From assembly GCA_002716585.1 (NCBI GenBank), contig PBBL01000049.1, positions 1 through 64,000 of the forward strand: a stretch of 64,000 nt of DNA, read 5' to 3'. The DNA is from Myxococcales bacterium (GTDB lineage: Bacteria; Myxococcota_A; Bradymonadia; Bradymonadales; GCA-2716585). A program made the translations under genes and the position numbers. The stretch's first letter is position 1. Each line of letters starts with the position of its first letter. Below are positions 45,665-54,898 of this stretch, piece by piece. The notes beneath the pieces are model-generated. The model had not been told where the DNA came from. It saw only the letters and a list, made by a program, of their open reading frames with translations, and did not search any database.

Positions 45665-46483
45665 CCCCTGGAGAGATTCAAACGTTTCCAAACTGCTTCT
45701 CATGATTGACTCTCGCAAGATGCCGAGTAACTCTTCCGATATGGTGTTTCTTGTTGCTATATGCATTCTGGCTAATTCTTGGAAGTTTTTGTTTTTTAAT
45801 GACTCCCGGTATGTTTCTAGCTCCTGGTTGAATTGAACCAGGCCACTCACAGCACCTCCCGAAGGTGCGGCATTCAACAAGGCTTCTGCTGAGCGCCCTG
45901 CAACCACACGATCCGCAACCATATCAGCGTGTTGCTCGTAAATATCGCCAATGCGTCCTACTCCATCGGCGAGCTGCACCCCGGCACGTTGCTGAATCAC
46001 GTGAGCCGCCTCGTGCGCAACCAGTCGCAAATCAGGCGTGTCCCGAAACGCGATGCTGTCACCCGCCGCATACGCCAACGCCCCCATCTTGTCGCTGGCG
46101 GTCTGTGCGGCGCCACCGATGTAGGCCTTGACGCCTGTGACGTCGTGCTCTCCGAAGGATTTCTGAATCTGCTCCAGGTAGGGCAGCGGCCTCGCGCTCC
46201 CTGTCAAGCCCTCTGCGGCGGCCTGGTGGACATCGGTATTTGTGAGGCGGCGGTTCACCTGGATCCCTTCGACGCCGTCCCCCTGAAACGCCAGAACGTC
46301 GCGACCCGTGAGCCCCTTGCTCCGACGCATCTGGACCATCTGGCCCACCAGCTTTTTATCCTGATCCTTCTTCTTCTTGAACCCGAGAGGCTCCCACTCC
46401 CACGCCTCCTCACTCTGAAGACCCTCAACCTCTTCAACCTCTTTGGAGCGCGGCTCCTTTTCGACACCGATGGCCTTGCTCAT
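45665..46483 (-). pseudogene. DUF4157 protein, N-terminal part, interrupted by IS5
   Basis: Residues 1-273 of the split gene; as it stands the frame ends at 45653 after three IS-derived codons. An acidic/basic tail (1-45) is followed by the block [13 protein letters not shown] (46-68) that also occurs at the start of the protein at 59332-60348. Then comes a DUF4157 domain with the metalloprotease-like HEAAHVIQQ (His157, Glu158, His161) and the companion [17 protein letters not shown]4157 proteins are common eCIS-associated toxins or cargo. The start has GAGGAC upstream. It lies 191 bases after the second eCIS-type AAA+ gene on the same strand. The truncated product might still fold its peptidase-like domain. 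Confidence 0.85.
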
Positions 46484-46674
46484 ACACCTGTCCTCTTGTT
46501 TCGCTTGAAACCTACCTGCATCAGCATCGGGTGTGTTGCGTAGCGTGCAACCTCAGGGCGGCTCATGGCGTCTCCTTCAACGACGGTAAGCCTCGGTTCA
46601 GTCGGTAATTTTCCCAGAAGGTACTCCAGGCTGGGCCGGGCTGTCAACGTGTTCGAGGCAAATCCCCAATCATG

Positions 46675-48840
46675 TCAGGGGCTCTTACCCCGAGTCGCCT
46701 GCTTGAGCGCCGTCGCCCGAACCAACCGCCCGGCCTCCCTGTACTCGACCTGCGCGGCCCGATCGAGGTGCTTCGTGCCGAGCGGCGCTCCCTCCTCGGC
46801 GGCGTAGAAGGCGGCGCGCAGCACGGCGTTGCGGATCTCGCCGCCGGTCAACTCGTAGACCTTGGCGAGGGCGTCGAAGCGGATGCTGTCGCTTCGGGGC
46901 GCCGACGCCGGGATCATGCGCTGCCAGAGCTGCTCGCGCTCCTCCTGGCCGGGCGCGGGGAACTCGGCCTTGAAGCGAATTCGCCGCATAAACGCCTCGT
47001 CGATCGATTTCGGGAAGTTGGTGGTCAGGATCACCATCCCGTCGTGGTGCTCGATGCGCTGGAGCAGGAAGTTGACCTCCAGGTTGGCGTACCGATCGAC
47101 CGAGGACTTGACCTCGGTCCGCTTGGCGAACAAGGCGTCGGCCTCGTCGAACAGCAGCGCCATGCCGCTCACCAGCGCCTCGTCGAAGATCTGGGCGAGC
47201 CGCTGCTCGGTCTCGCCGATGTACTTGCTCACCACCTGCGACAGCTCGATGCGGTACAGCTCCAGCCCCAGCTCGCGGGCCAGCAGGCCGCTCACCATCG
47301 TCTTGCCGGTGCCGGGCGGCCCCCAGAACAGCGCCGTCAAGCCGCGCCCGTAGCTGATCTTGGTGCCGTAGCCCTGATCCTCGAACACCTGGCGCTGGAA
47401 CCGGCCGTAGGTGAGCATCTCCTGGATGACCCCTTCGGTCGTCTCGGAGAGCACGACGTCGTCCCAGACGGTGTGGACCTTCACCCGTTGGGCCAGCGCG
47501 CTCATGTTCTGGCCCGAGAGCGTGTTGCAGCCCGCCTCGACGTCCGACGGCTTGAGGGTCGGGTCGCGCAGGTCGCGCTCGCGGGCCTGAAGCCGCGCCA
47601 ACGCCAGCGCCCGCTCGATCTCGCCCATGCCGAACGGGTAGGCGCGGGCGACGAACGCCACGTCGGCCGCGACCTCCTCCGGGAAGTGGTCGGCGAGCAC
47701 CCGCGACCACAGCTCCTGGCGCGCCTCGCTGTCGGGCAGCTGCAGGCGCAGCTCGACCGCTTCGAGCTTTTCGGCGAGCTGGAGGCGCAGGTCGGCGGAG
47801 AGGCCGTAGGTCGCCCGAAAGAAGATCGGCAGGCGCACCGTCGCCATCAGCTCCATCAAGCGCCGCGTGAACGTCGGTGAGGCGTCGTCGCGGTCGAGCG
47901 CCTCGATCTGGTCGAGGAACACCCCCGCCCGCCTCAGCTTCGCCTCCCCGAGCAGCAGCACCAGCGCGTCCTCGCCGCCTCGCAGCAGCCCCGGGACGCT
48001 GGCCTCGATCAGGGGGGCGCCCTGATCGGACATGACGCGCCTGGCGAGGCGGTCGGGGCCGGTGTTGTCGGCGCCGATGAGCAGGAACCGCCGCTTGCCG
48101 GAGAACCCGAAGCGGAGGCGGCGGAGCATCGTGTCGGAGAGCGCCATCTCGGCCCGCCAGGCGTCCTCGGCGGACGGCGGGGGGATCGCCACCAGCCCCG
48201 GCACGTTCGGGAGCCCGCTCTGGACCCCGACCAGGTGCCGGATCAGCCGCCGCGATGGCGCCAGCAGCCCGTCGGCCTCCTCGTGGTTTCCAGCGCGCAG
48301 CTCCACCACCAGGCGGTGGGCGAAGATCGCCGAGGTCGACTCGAAGACGTCGTAGAGCGAGCGAAGGCGCTCGGCGAACGGGTCGAGGACGTGGAACAGG
48401 AAGACCCGGTCGACCAGCGAGCGGTCGGTGTCGCCCCACAAGGCGCGGTAGAGCCAGAGGGTCTCGGGGACGAGGTGCCCCGCCAGCAGCATCCAGAGGA
48501 CGTCGCACGCCGTCTCGGAGAGCCGGAACTCCCAGCGGACCTGCTCGAAGCGGCTGTCGACCCCTTCGGTGACCAGCTCCTCATAGGGACGCCTCAACTC
48601 GGCGTTGATGTGGTCGATCGCCTGCTGGCGCTCGTCCGACATCGACAACCCGAACAGCGAGCGCTGGGCGACGCCATCGACGTTCATCTCGGGCGAGCTG
48701 GTCGTCCCCTCGATGAACTCCAGCGCCAGTACGTAGCGTTGAAGCATGAGGCGCACCCGCTTCAGGTAAGGTGCATACACTCGTTGAAAGGCGATATCAT
48801 CGAGCATCACGCTCTCTGTGGTTTCTGGGGCTGGGCTCAT
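46675..48840 (-). CDS. Two-lobed AAA+ ATPase, eCIS (Afp15-like) type, copy 2
   Basis: A 721-residue paralog of the protein at 5759-7939. The C-terminal module has WGPPGTGKTM, ELSQVVSKYIGETEQR, ALLFDEADALFAKRTEVKS and ILTTNFPKSIDEAFMRRI, nearly block-for-block with copy 1. The N-terminal lobe is a degenerate AAA+ domain: FLLIGADNTGPDRLARR in place of a Walker A and VFLDQIEAL for Walker B. The ATG at 48840 follows CAGGAG. The DUF4157 gene comes next on the same strand, as in eCIS loci. The other core injection-system genes are absent here. Confidence 0.87.
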   Translation of the reverse strand: MSPAPETTESVMLDDIAFQRVYAPYLKRVRLMLQRYVLALEFIEGTTSSPEMNVDGVAQRSLFGLSMSDERQQAIDHINAELRRPYEELVTEGVDSRFEQVRWEFRLSETACDVLWMLLAGHLVPETLWLYRALWGDTDRSLVDRVFLFHVLDPFAERLRSLYDVFESTSAIFAHRLVVELRAGNHEEADGLLAPSRRLIRHLVGVQSGLPNVPGLVAIPPPSAEDAWRAEMALSDTMLRRLRFGFSGKRRFLLIGADNTGPDRLARRVMSDQGAPLIEASVPGLLRGGEDALVLLLGEAKLRRAGVFLDQIEALDRDDASPTFTRRLMELMATVRLPIFFRATYGLSADLRLQLAEKLEAVELRLQLPDSEARQELWSRVLADHFPEEVAADVAFVARAYPFGMGEIERALALARLQARERDLRDPTLKPSDVEAGCNTLSGQNMSALAQRVKVHTVWDDVVLSETTEGVIQEMLTYGRFQRQVFEDQGYGTKISYGRGLTALFWGPPGTGKTMVSGLLARELGLELYRIELSQVVSKYIGETEQRLAQIFDEALVSGMALLFDEADALFAKRTEVKSSVDRYANLEVNFLLQRIEHHDGMVILTTNFPKSIDEAFMRRIRFKAEFPAPGQEEREQLWQRMIPASAPRSDSIRFDALAKVYELTGGEIRNAVLRAAFYAAEEGAPLGTKHLDRAAQVEYREAGRLVRATALKQATRGKSP

Positions 48841-48936
48841 GCTGTGCTCTCCTGATCGCCGTACATGGGTTTGACGACGTGGCAGGGCTGCGCTGTCGTC
48901 GTCTGACTTCAGCGTTTTGGAGCGTGCTCTGCCGGT

Positions 48937-48966
48937 ATGTTACGACACAAATTCTCAAGTTGACAA
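48937..48966 (-). promoter_or_regulatory. Possible promoter for the second AAA+ gene
   Basis: On the minus strand TTGTCA (48966-48961) and TAACAT (48942-48937) are 18 bases apart, about 97 bases before the start codon, in the only A+T-rich part of the 287-base gap. The rest of the gap to the aminopeptidase stop shows nothing else. Confidence 0.4.
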
Positions 48967-49127
48967 CGGGTTGGGTTGGGAGGTGAGGCAATCACGTCAG
49001 CGAAGAACGTGAGCCTGGCAGAGGTCGCACGGGTGAATCGTGAGGGATTTGGCAAGGCCCGTGACCGTTGTTGGATAGCTTCTGAGGTGGGCGGAGTCGG
49101 TGCAGGAGCGACGCGCGGGGAGAACGA

Positions 49128-51689
49128 TCAGTCGCCCTCGCCCTCGGCGCGCGCCTCGACGGTGGCGAGCCGCCCTTCGAGCTTGCGGATGGTGTCGCGC
49201 AGGGACTCGACCTGTTTTTCGAGGGCGGTGACCTTCGGGGTCTCGCCGCCGCGCAGGCCCCGGATGATGTCATCGACGTCCACCGCCTCCTGATGGGAGA
49301 GGGTGCCCTTGTACTGCTCCAGCGCGCCGATGGCGGAGCGGGCGTCGAGGGCGCCGAGGGCGCGGGCGGCCGCCGCGTGGACGGGCCGCGAGGGGTCGCG
49401 GAGGAGGTCGATGAGGCGCTCGGTGGCCGGAGCGCGCTTGTGGGGGTCGAGGGTGCGGGCGAGCGCGGCGAGCGAAGCCGCCGCCTGGGCGCGGGCGCGG
49501 TGGTTGAGGGCGCCGGGCTCGGTCCAGGCCAGCAGGCGCTCCAGCAGCTCCTCGCGGCGGGTGGAGGCGAGGGCGCGGAGGGCGCCGCGTTGTGGGAAGT
49601 CGGAGAAGGTGGGGGTCTGGGCGGCCTCGGTGAGCAGCTCCAGCGGGGCGTCGCCGCGCTGCGCGCCGAGCGCCTCGTAGGCCGCCGCGCGGGCGCGGTA
49701 GGGCAGCTCGTCGCCGCGGAGCCGCTCGGCGACGCAGTCAGCGAGCCGGGGGTCGCGGTACTTCGCCGCCGCCTGGAAGACCGCTTCGAGGACCATCGGG
49801 TCCGTCTCGGCGGGGATGACGCGCAGCAGCCCCTCGATCGCCTCGTGGGTGCCCGCGGCGCCGAGCGCCTTCGCGAGCTGCTGCCGGACGCCCCAGAACC
49901 CCTCGTCGCCGTAGGCGTCGGCGATCGCCTGGATGTTGCGGCGCTTGCCGGTGCGGGACAGCTCGTGGGCCGCCTGGATGCGCCCGACGACGTCCTCGGC
50001 GTGGGTGAGCTGGCGCCGCAGCTTGTCGGCGCCCGGGTTGAAGTCGAGCTTGTGCAGCACCTTCCCGCGCGGGTCGAAGCGAACCTGCTCGGGCTCGCGC
50101 GCCATGGCGACGATCACCGTGGTGGTGGCGCGGGTCAGCTCGACGGCGCGGGTGCGCAGCTCGCCGTCGATCACCCAGCCGACGTCCGTCTTGAGGCGGA
50201 ACGCCTTGGCGTCGTCGCCCTTCGCCTGCTCCTGGGTGATGGTGAAGGTCCCCTGCTTGCTGTCGTCGTCGTGCTCGAACGTGACCTTGATGTGGGGGTA
50301 CCCCGCCCGGTAGATCCACTGGTCGAAGAACTGCACCAGCGACCGCCCCGAGACCTCCTCCAGCACCCGCCGGAAGTCCTCGGTCTCGACGGTCTTGAAG
50401 GCGAAGCGCTTGAGGTAGGCGCGGACGCCGTCCCAGAAGACCGCGTCGCCCAGCTCACAGCGCAGCGTGTGCATGCGGCAGGCCCCGCCGGGGTAGAGGT
50501 GCCAGTCGTACATCTGCCACGACGAGCTGAACTCGCGCGTCACCAGCGGCCGACTGTACGACGAGTCCGCCTCCGTAAAGTAGTTCGTCGCGTTCCGGTA
50601 CAGATCGTAGCGCTGCTCATCCTCGCCGTAGGTGTCCTCCAGCCAGCAGGTCTCCATGTAGGTCGCCCAGCTCTCCTTGAGCCAGGCGTGGGCGTAGTCG
50701 CGGCACACCACGAGGTCGCCGAAGTAGCTGTGCGCCATCTCATGGACGTTGATCTGGTCGAGCAGCCAGGTCCACTCCAGCGCCAGCGTCTCGTCCAACA
50801 TGAAGATGTCGTCCCAGGTCACCAGCGAGATGTTCTCCATCGCCCCGCCGATCCCCGGCAGCGCGATCTGGGCGTACTTCGGGTAGGGGAACGGGTGGTC
50901 GAGCCGGGCGGTCATCCACTCCAGCATCGCCTTCGTCCGCCCGAACGAGCGCCGCAGGTGCGCTTGCGTGTACTGGCTCGTCGCGTAGTACGACACCGGC
51001 CCCCCCCCGACCTCGCCGTCGTCCACCGACACGAGGTCGCCGATCGCGAAGCAGGTCAGGTAGCTCGGGCAGGGCTGCTCCAGCTTCCAGACGGCGGTGC
51101 GCGTCTCGTCGTCGTGGGCGATCTCCTCGGTGAGGCGCCCGTTGGCGACGATCGTGAAGTCCTCGCGGGCGCGCAGGCGGAACTCCAGCGAGGCGCGCGC
51201 CGCGGGCAGGTCGATGCTCGGCAGCCAGTGGCGGGCGCGCTCGGTCTCGTGGTCGGTCATCGCGCACCACGGGTCGTCCGGGTGCGCCTCGGTCGGCTTC
51301 GAGAAGTAGAGCCCCGCCGCCGGGCGCTCCACCCGGTAGGCGATCACCAGGTCGCGCCGCTCCCCGGCCGCGATCGGCTCCTGCCAGCGCACCGAGAGCG
51401 CCTCGTCGTCGTACGACCAACTCACCGCGCGCGCGTCGTCGGCGTCACGGACATCGACGTCGATCGCGTCCACGAGGTTGAGCTTGAGGTCGCGCGCGCC
51501 GTCGGCGCGGGCTTCGAGCGTGATCGTGACGGCGCCCGCGGCCTGTTGGGCCTCCAGATCGACGTGGAGGTCGATCGTGAGGTGGACCGGCTCCAGCGTG
51601 AGGTCGGGCGGGTAGTGGGGCCTGGCCGACGGCCCTCCGAAGTCGCCCGCGCGCAGGGCGCGGCAGTGTGCGCAGTGGTGTTCGACCAT
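49128..51689 (-). CDS. M1-family aminopeptidase with HEAT repeats and coiled-coil tail
   Basis: An 853-residue zinc peptidase. It has the N-terminal beta saddle, the exopeptidase motif GGAMENISL (about residue 284) and HEMAHSYFGDLV plus WLKESWATYMETCW (from about residue 315), which give both zinc histidines and the third ligand Glu. From about residue 560 on there are HEAT-like helical repeats (for example WGVRQQLAKALGAAGTHEAI). It ends with a short coiled coil (VTALEKQVESLRDTIRKLEG). The first residues include CAHCRALRAGDFGG, unlike a signal peptide, so it is probably cytoplasmic. Start at 51689 chosen for its GGAG site. Confidence 0.9.
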   Translation of the reverse strand: MVEHHCAHCRALRAGDFGGPSARPHYPPDLTLEPVHLTIDLHVDLEAQQAAGAVTITLEARADGARDLKLNLVDAIDVDVRDADDARAVSWSYDDEALSVRWQEPIAAGERRDLVIAYRVERPAAGLYFSKPTEAHPDDPWCAMTDHETERARHWLPSIDLPAARASLEFRLRAREDFTIVANGRLTEEIAHDDETRTAVWKLEQPCPSYLTCFAIGDLVSVDDGEVGGGPVSYYATSQYTQAHLRRSFGRTKAMLEWMTARLDHPFPYPKYAQIALPGIGGAMENISLVTWDDIFMLDETLALEWTWLLDQINVHEMAHSYFGDLVVCRDYAHAWLKESWATYMETCWLEDTYGEDEQRYDLYRNATNYFTEADSSYSRPLVTREFSSSWQMYDWHLYPGGACRMHTLRCELGDAVFWDGVRAYLKRFAFKTVETEDFRRVLEEVSGRSLVQFFDQWIYRAGYPHIKVTFEHDDDSKQGTFTITQEQAKGDDAKAFRLKTDVGWVIDGELRTRAVELTRATTTVIVAMAREPEQVRFDPRGKVLHKLDFNPGADKLRRQLTHAEDVVGRIQAAHELSRTGKRRNIQAIADAYGDEGFWGVRQQLAKALGAAGTHEAIEGLLRVIPAETDPMVLEAVFQAAAKYRDPRLADCVAERLRGDELPYRARAAAYEALGAQRGDAPLELLTEAAQTPTFSDFPQRGALRALASTRREELLERLLAWTEPGALNHRARAQAAASLAALARTLDPHKRAPATERLIDLLRDPSRPVHAAAARALGALDARSAIGALEQYKGTLSHQEAVDVDDIIRGLRGGETPKVTALEKQVESLRDTIRKLEGRLATVEARAEGEGD

Positions 51690-51731
51690 GGCTCTGTCTC
51701 CAACTCTCAAACGTGTGACGCCGCGGCGCCT

Positions 51732-52619
51732 TCAGGTGCGTGAAGTGAGGCGACGCCAGGCCTTCATCCAGGCGCCGGGGGCCTCCCAGTGTGGGGCGTG
51801 CCCGACGCCGGGGAGCATCATCAGCTCGGCGTTGTCCAGCTCGGCGGCGATCAGGCGCCCGGTCTCGAAGTGGACGAGGTTGTCCTCGGTCCCGTGGACC
51901 ACCAGCGTGGGCACCTTGAGGCCGCTGAGATCGGTGGGGAAGCCGTAGTTCTCGGGCTCGATCATGGCGTCGAACTGCCGCATGTAGATCTCCCGCGCGG
52001 CGATGTGCCGGTGGGCCATGTAGACGCGGATCTGGCGCGGCATGACGGGGCGGCGAGAGAAGATGAGGTCCATCATCTCCTCCCACTCGGAGTGGTTGGT
52101 GGGCAGGAGGAAGTTCTCGTCGCGCTCGACGATGCGGCGCTTGAGTTCGCTGACCACGACCTCGGGGCCCATGGAGCCGAGCAGGGTCAGGCTCCGGACG
52201 CGCTCGGGCGCGAGCAGCGCCATCATCAGCGCGACCCCGCCGCCCATGGAGCTGCCGACCAGGTGGACGCGGCGGCGCCCGAGCCGATCGAGGAACGTCA
52301 GCGTCTGCTGCGCGAGCGCGGGCAGGGTCGCCTGGTCCGGGGCGATGGAGCCCGCCGCGCCGTACCCGGGCAGATCGGGCGCGATCAGCGTGTGGCGGCG
52401 CGCGATCTGGGCGCCCACCGGCATCCACGTCTCCTTGTTGTCGGCGAACCCGTGGAGCAGCACGACCGGCGCGCCGACCCCACCCTGGCAATAGGGGATC
52501 TCGACCCCATCGACCTCGATCGCGTGCAGGCACAGCCCTGCGGCCTTGCGAAAGAGCGTCTGGATCGTGTGGTAGGTGCGGCGCCCGGCCGACACCTCAA
52601 GTCGGTACGCCAGTGACAT
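51732..52619 (-). CDS. Alpha/beta hydrolase
   Basis: A 295-residue hydrolase: VVLLHGFADNKETW oxyanion loop, nucleophile LVGSSMGGGVAL, acid in VVHGTEDNLV and the His in PGVGHAPHWEAP. It belongs to the large lipase/esterase-like family. The ATG at 52619 has CAGGAG seven bases upstream. An in-frame ATG at 52697 would add a stretch resembling a signal peptide (ALAVGAQAQ) but lacks a ribosome site, so export is possible but less likely. It lies 42 bases before the aminopeptidase gene on the same strand. Confidence 0.82.
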   Translation of the reverse strand: MSLAYRLEVSAGRRTYHTIQTLFRKAAGLCLHAIEVDGVEIPYCQGGVGAPVVLLHGFADNKETWMPVGAQIARRHTLIAPDLPGYGAAGSIAPDQATLPALAQQTLTFLDRLGRRRVHLVGSSMGGGVALMMALLAPERVRSLTLLGSMGPEVVVSELKRRIVERDENFLLPTNHSEWEEMMDLIFSRRPVMPRQIRVYMAHRHIAAREIYMRQFDAMIEPENYGFPTDLSGLKVPTLVVHGTEDNLVHFETGRLIAAELDNAELMMLPGVGHAPHWEAPGAWMKAWRRLTSRT

Positions 52620-52810
52620 GGCCGTCTCCTGAGCTTGGGCGCCGACAGCCAGCGCCTTCAAGGCGCAGACCATAGCAACAATCGACGCCCTTTGCATAGT
52701 GGGTCGTGGCGCCGCCCTCGGCGGTCACGCTCAAGTTCTGCGTCAACTCGCCGTTCTGGACAACGGGCGCCTCACGCGCTGACGCCAACACCTGACGATG
52801 AGGGGGGAGC

Positions 52811-54865
52811 ATGGAGGTGAAGAACGGGCTTGAGTGGTTGATGCGGCGCTATGTGCCGCCTGAGATCCGGGAGGGCGCTCCCGACACGGCGCGTCAGGGG
52901 CAGCTGGTGGTCTACTTCGCGTTGGTCATCTTCGTCGCCGCGTTCAGCTACACCACGGTCTACCTGGTGCTTGGGATGTGGCTGACGATGTTTGGCGCCG
53001 CGCTGGCGATCTTCGGGTCGATGGCGACGCTGTGGCGGTTTCGTCGAACGGGGAGGGCCGCAGCGGCCGGGCAGGCGCTGGCGGGCACCTGCCTGGTGGC
53101 GTTGACGTTCGTCATCCTCGGGACGGGCGGGCTGTACTCCTCGGCGCTGGCGTGGTGCCTGTTGGCGCCGGTGATCGCGACGATGATCGCCGGGCGTCAC
53201 GTGGGCTTGCGCTGGGTGCTCGCGCCGATCGTGCTCTTCGCCGTGATGTGGGCGTGCCATGGGCAACCCTGGATGCCCGCGGTCGAGACGCCGGACTTCT
53301 TCATCAACACCTACCTGTTCCTCGTCCCGACCGGGCTGATGCTCGCGCTGTTCGCCATCGCGTGGTCGTACGAGGTCGCGCGGGACGACGCGCTGGGGCG
53401 GATCAGCGCGGCCAGCGACGCCGCCGCCGCCGCCCGAGACGCGGCGCGGGCGGCCCACGCCGCGGCGCGGATGGTGCTCGACAACGTCGATCAAGGACTG
53501 CTCATGGTGAACCCCGAAGGGCTGATCGAGGGGGAGCGCTCCGCGGCGGTCACGCAGTGGCTCGGGGAGCCGAGGCGGGACGAGCCGATCTGGTCCTTCC
53601 TGGCGCGCCACGATCCGAGGGTGGCCGACTGGCTGGAGATCGGCTGGGAGGATCTGGACAGCGACTGGATGCCCCTTGAGCTGGCGCTGGATCAGCTCCC
53701 CTCGCAGCTGGTGGTGGGCGATCAGCACCTGCAACTGGAGTACCGACCGCTGGTCTCGCCCGAGGGGCTGGAGCACGTGCTGCTCGTGATCAGCGACGTG
53801 ACCGCCCAGCTCGCCGCGGAGCGCGCCGACGAGGCCCAGCGCGAGATGATGGCGATGTTCACCCGCTACCTCAAGGATCCCAAGGGGGTGGAGGACTTCC
53901 TCTGCGAGTCCACGCGCCTGGTTGAGGAGCTTCTGCGCGGTCAGGCGACCTCCGCCCAGGAGAAGCGCTGGGTGCACACCCTCAAGGGCAACAGCGCTCT
54001 GTTCGGCCTCAAGGGGTTCGCGGCCTGGCTTCACGAGCTGGAGGACACGTTGGAGGAGGAGCACCGAGGGTGCTCGGCGCAGGAGCGCGCCGCGATCGGT
54101 GAGCGGTGGCAGGAGCTGCGAGGGCGCCTCTCGCCGATGCTCCAGGGGCAGCGCGCCGACGTCGTGACCGTCGAGCGCGCCAGCCTCGACGACCTCGTGC
54201 GCCGCGCCGAGGAGATCGGCCCGCAGGGGCGAGAGCTGGCCCGGACCGCGCGCCGCTGGGGCTGGGATCGGCTCCAGAACCGCCTTGAGCTGCTGGCTGA
54301 GCGCTCCAAGGGGCTGGCGCTGCGCCTGGACAAGCCCGACGTGGTCATCCGGGTCGAAGCCGACGACATCTGGCAGCCCCCCAACCCGGGCTGGAGCGCC
54401 TTCTGGGGGGCGGTGGTGCACGTGGTGCGCAACGCCCTGGACCACGGCCTGGAGAGCCCCGAGGAGCGACGGCAGGCTGGCAAGCCGGGCGGCGGCCTCG
54501 TGACGCTGAGGGCGACCCAGGACGCCGAGGTCTTCACCTTCGAGGTGCAGGACGATGGCCGGGGGATCGATTGGGACGCGGTCGCCACCCGCGCCCGCGA
54601 GATGGGCCTGCCGAGCGCGACGCGGGCCGACCTGGTTGACGCGCTGATGCACGACGGCCTCTCGACCCAGAACGAGGTGAGCGACGTCTCCGGCCGAGGC
54701 GTCGGCGTCGGCGCGGTGTGTGAAGCCTGCGAGGCGCTCGGGGGTCAGATCCAGATCCACTCGGTGTCTGGGAGCGGCACGTCGTTCCGGTTCTTCTTCC
54801 CGGTGCAGGTCGCCAGCTTCACGGCGGAGACGCCGACGGTCGGCGACGCCTCGCTCCCCCACTGA
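52811..54865 (+). CDS. Membrane histidine kinase with Hpt and HATPase domains (CheA-like core)
   Basis: A 684-residue protein. Five or six hydrophobic segments fill residues 28-190, then a helical Ala-rich linker, a PAS-like region with MVLDNVDQGLLMVNPEGLIE, and an Hpt domain with WVHTLKGNSALFGLKG (phospho-acceptor His near 388). The C-terminal HATPase has HVVRNALDHGLES (N-box), VQDDGRGIDW (G1) and GRGVGVGAV (G2). The order Hpt-then-HATPase recalls CheA, but there is no CheW-like domain, so it is unlikely to join chemoreceptor arrays. No response regulator is adjacent. The start has GGGGGAGC upstream and is divergent from the hydrolase. Confidence 0.87.
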   Translation: MEVKNGLEWLMRRYVPPEIREGAPDTARQGQLVVYFALVIFVAAFSYTTVYLVLGMWLTMFGAALAIFGSMATLWRFRRTGRAAAAGQALAGTCLVALTFVILGTGGLYSSALAWCLLAPVIATMIAGRHVGLRWVLAPIVLFAVMWACHGQPWMPAVETPDFFINTYLFLVPTGLMLALFAIAWSYEVARDDALGRISAASDAAAAARDAARAAHAAARMVLDNVDQGLLMVNPEGLIEGERSAAVTQWLGEPRRDEPIWSFLARHDPRVADWLEIGWEDLDSDWMPLELALDQLPSQLVVGDQHLQLEYRPLVSPEGLEHVLLVISDVTAQLAAERADEAQREMMAMFTRYLKDPKGVEDFLCESTRLVEELLRGQATSAQEKRWVHTLKGNSALFGLKGFAAWLHELEDTLEEEHRGCSAQERAAIGERWQELRGRLSPMLQGQRADVVTVERASLDDLVRRAEEIGPQGRELARTARRWGWDRLQNRLELLAERSKGLALRLDKPDVVIRVEADDIWQPPNPGWSAFWGAVVHVVRNALDHGLESPEERRQAGKPGGGLVTLRATQDAEVFTFEVQDDGRGIDWDAVATRAREMGLPSATRADLVDALMHDGLSTQNEVSDVSGRGVGVGAVCEACEALGGQIQIHSVSGSGTSFRFFFPVQVASFTAETPTVGDASLPH

Positions 54866-54898
54866 CCTGCCCCTACGCTCGGGCGTGTGAGGCGCCCA

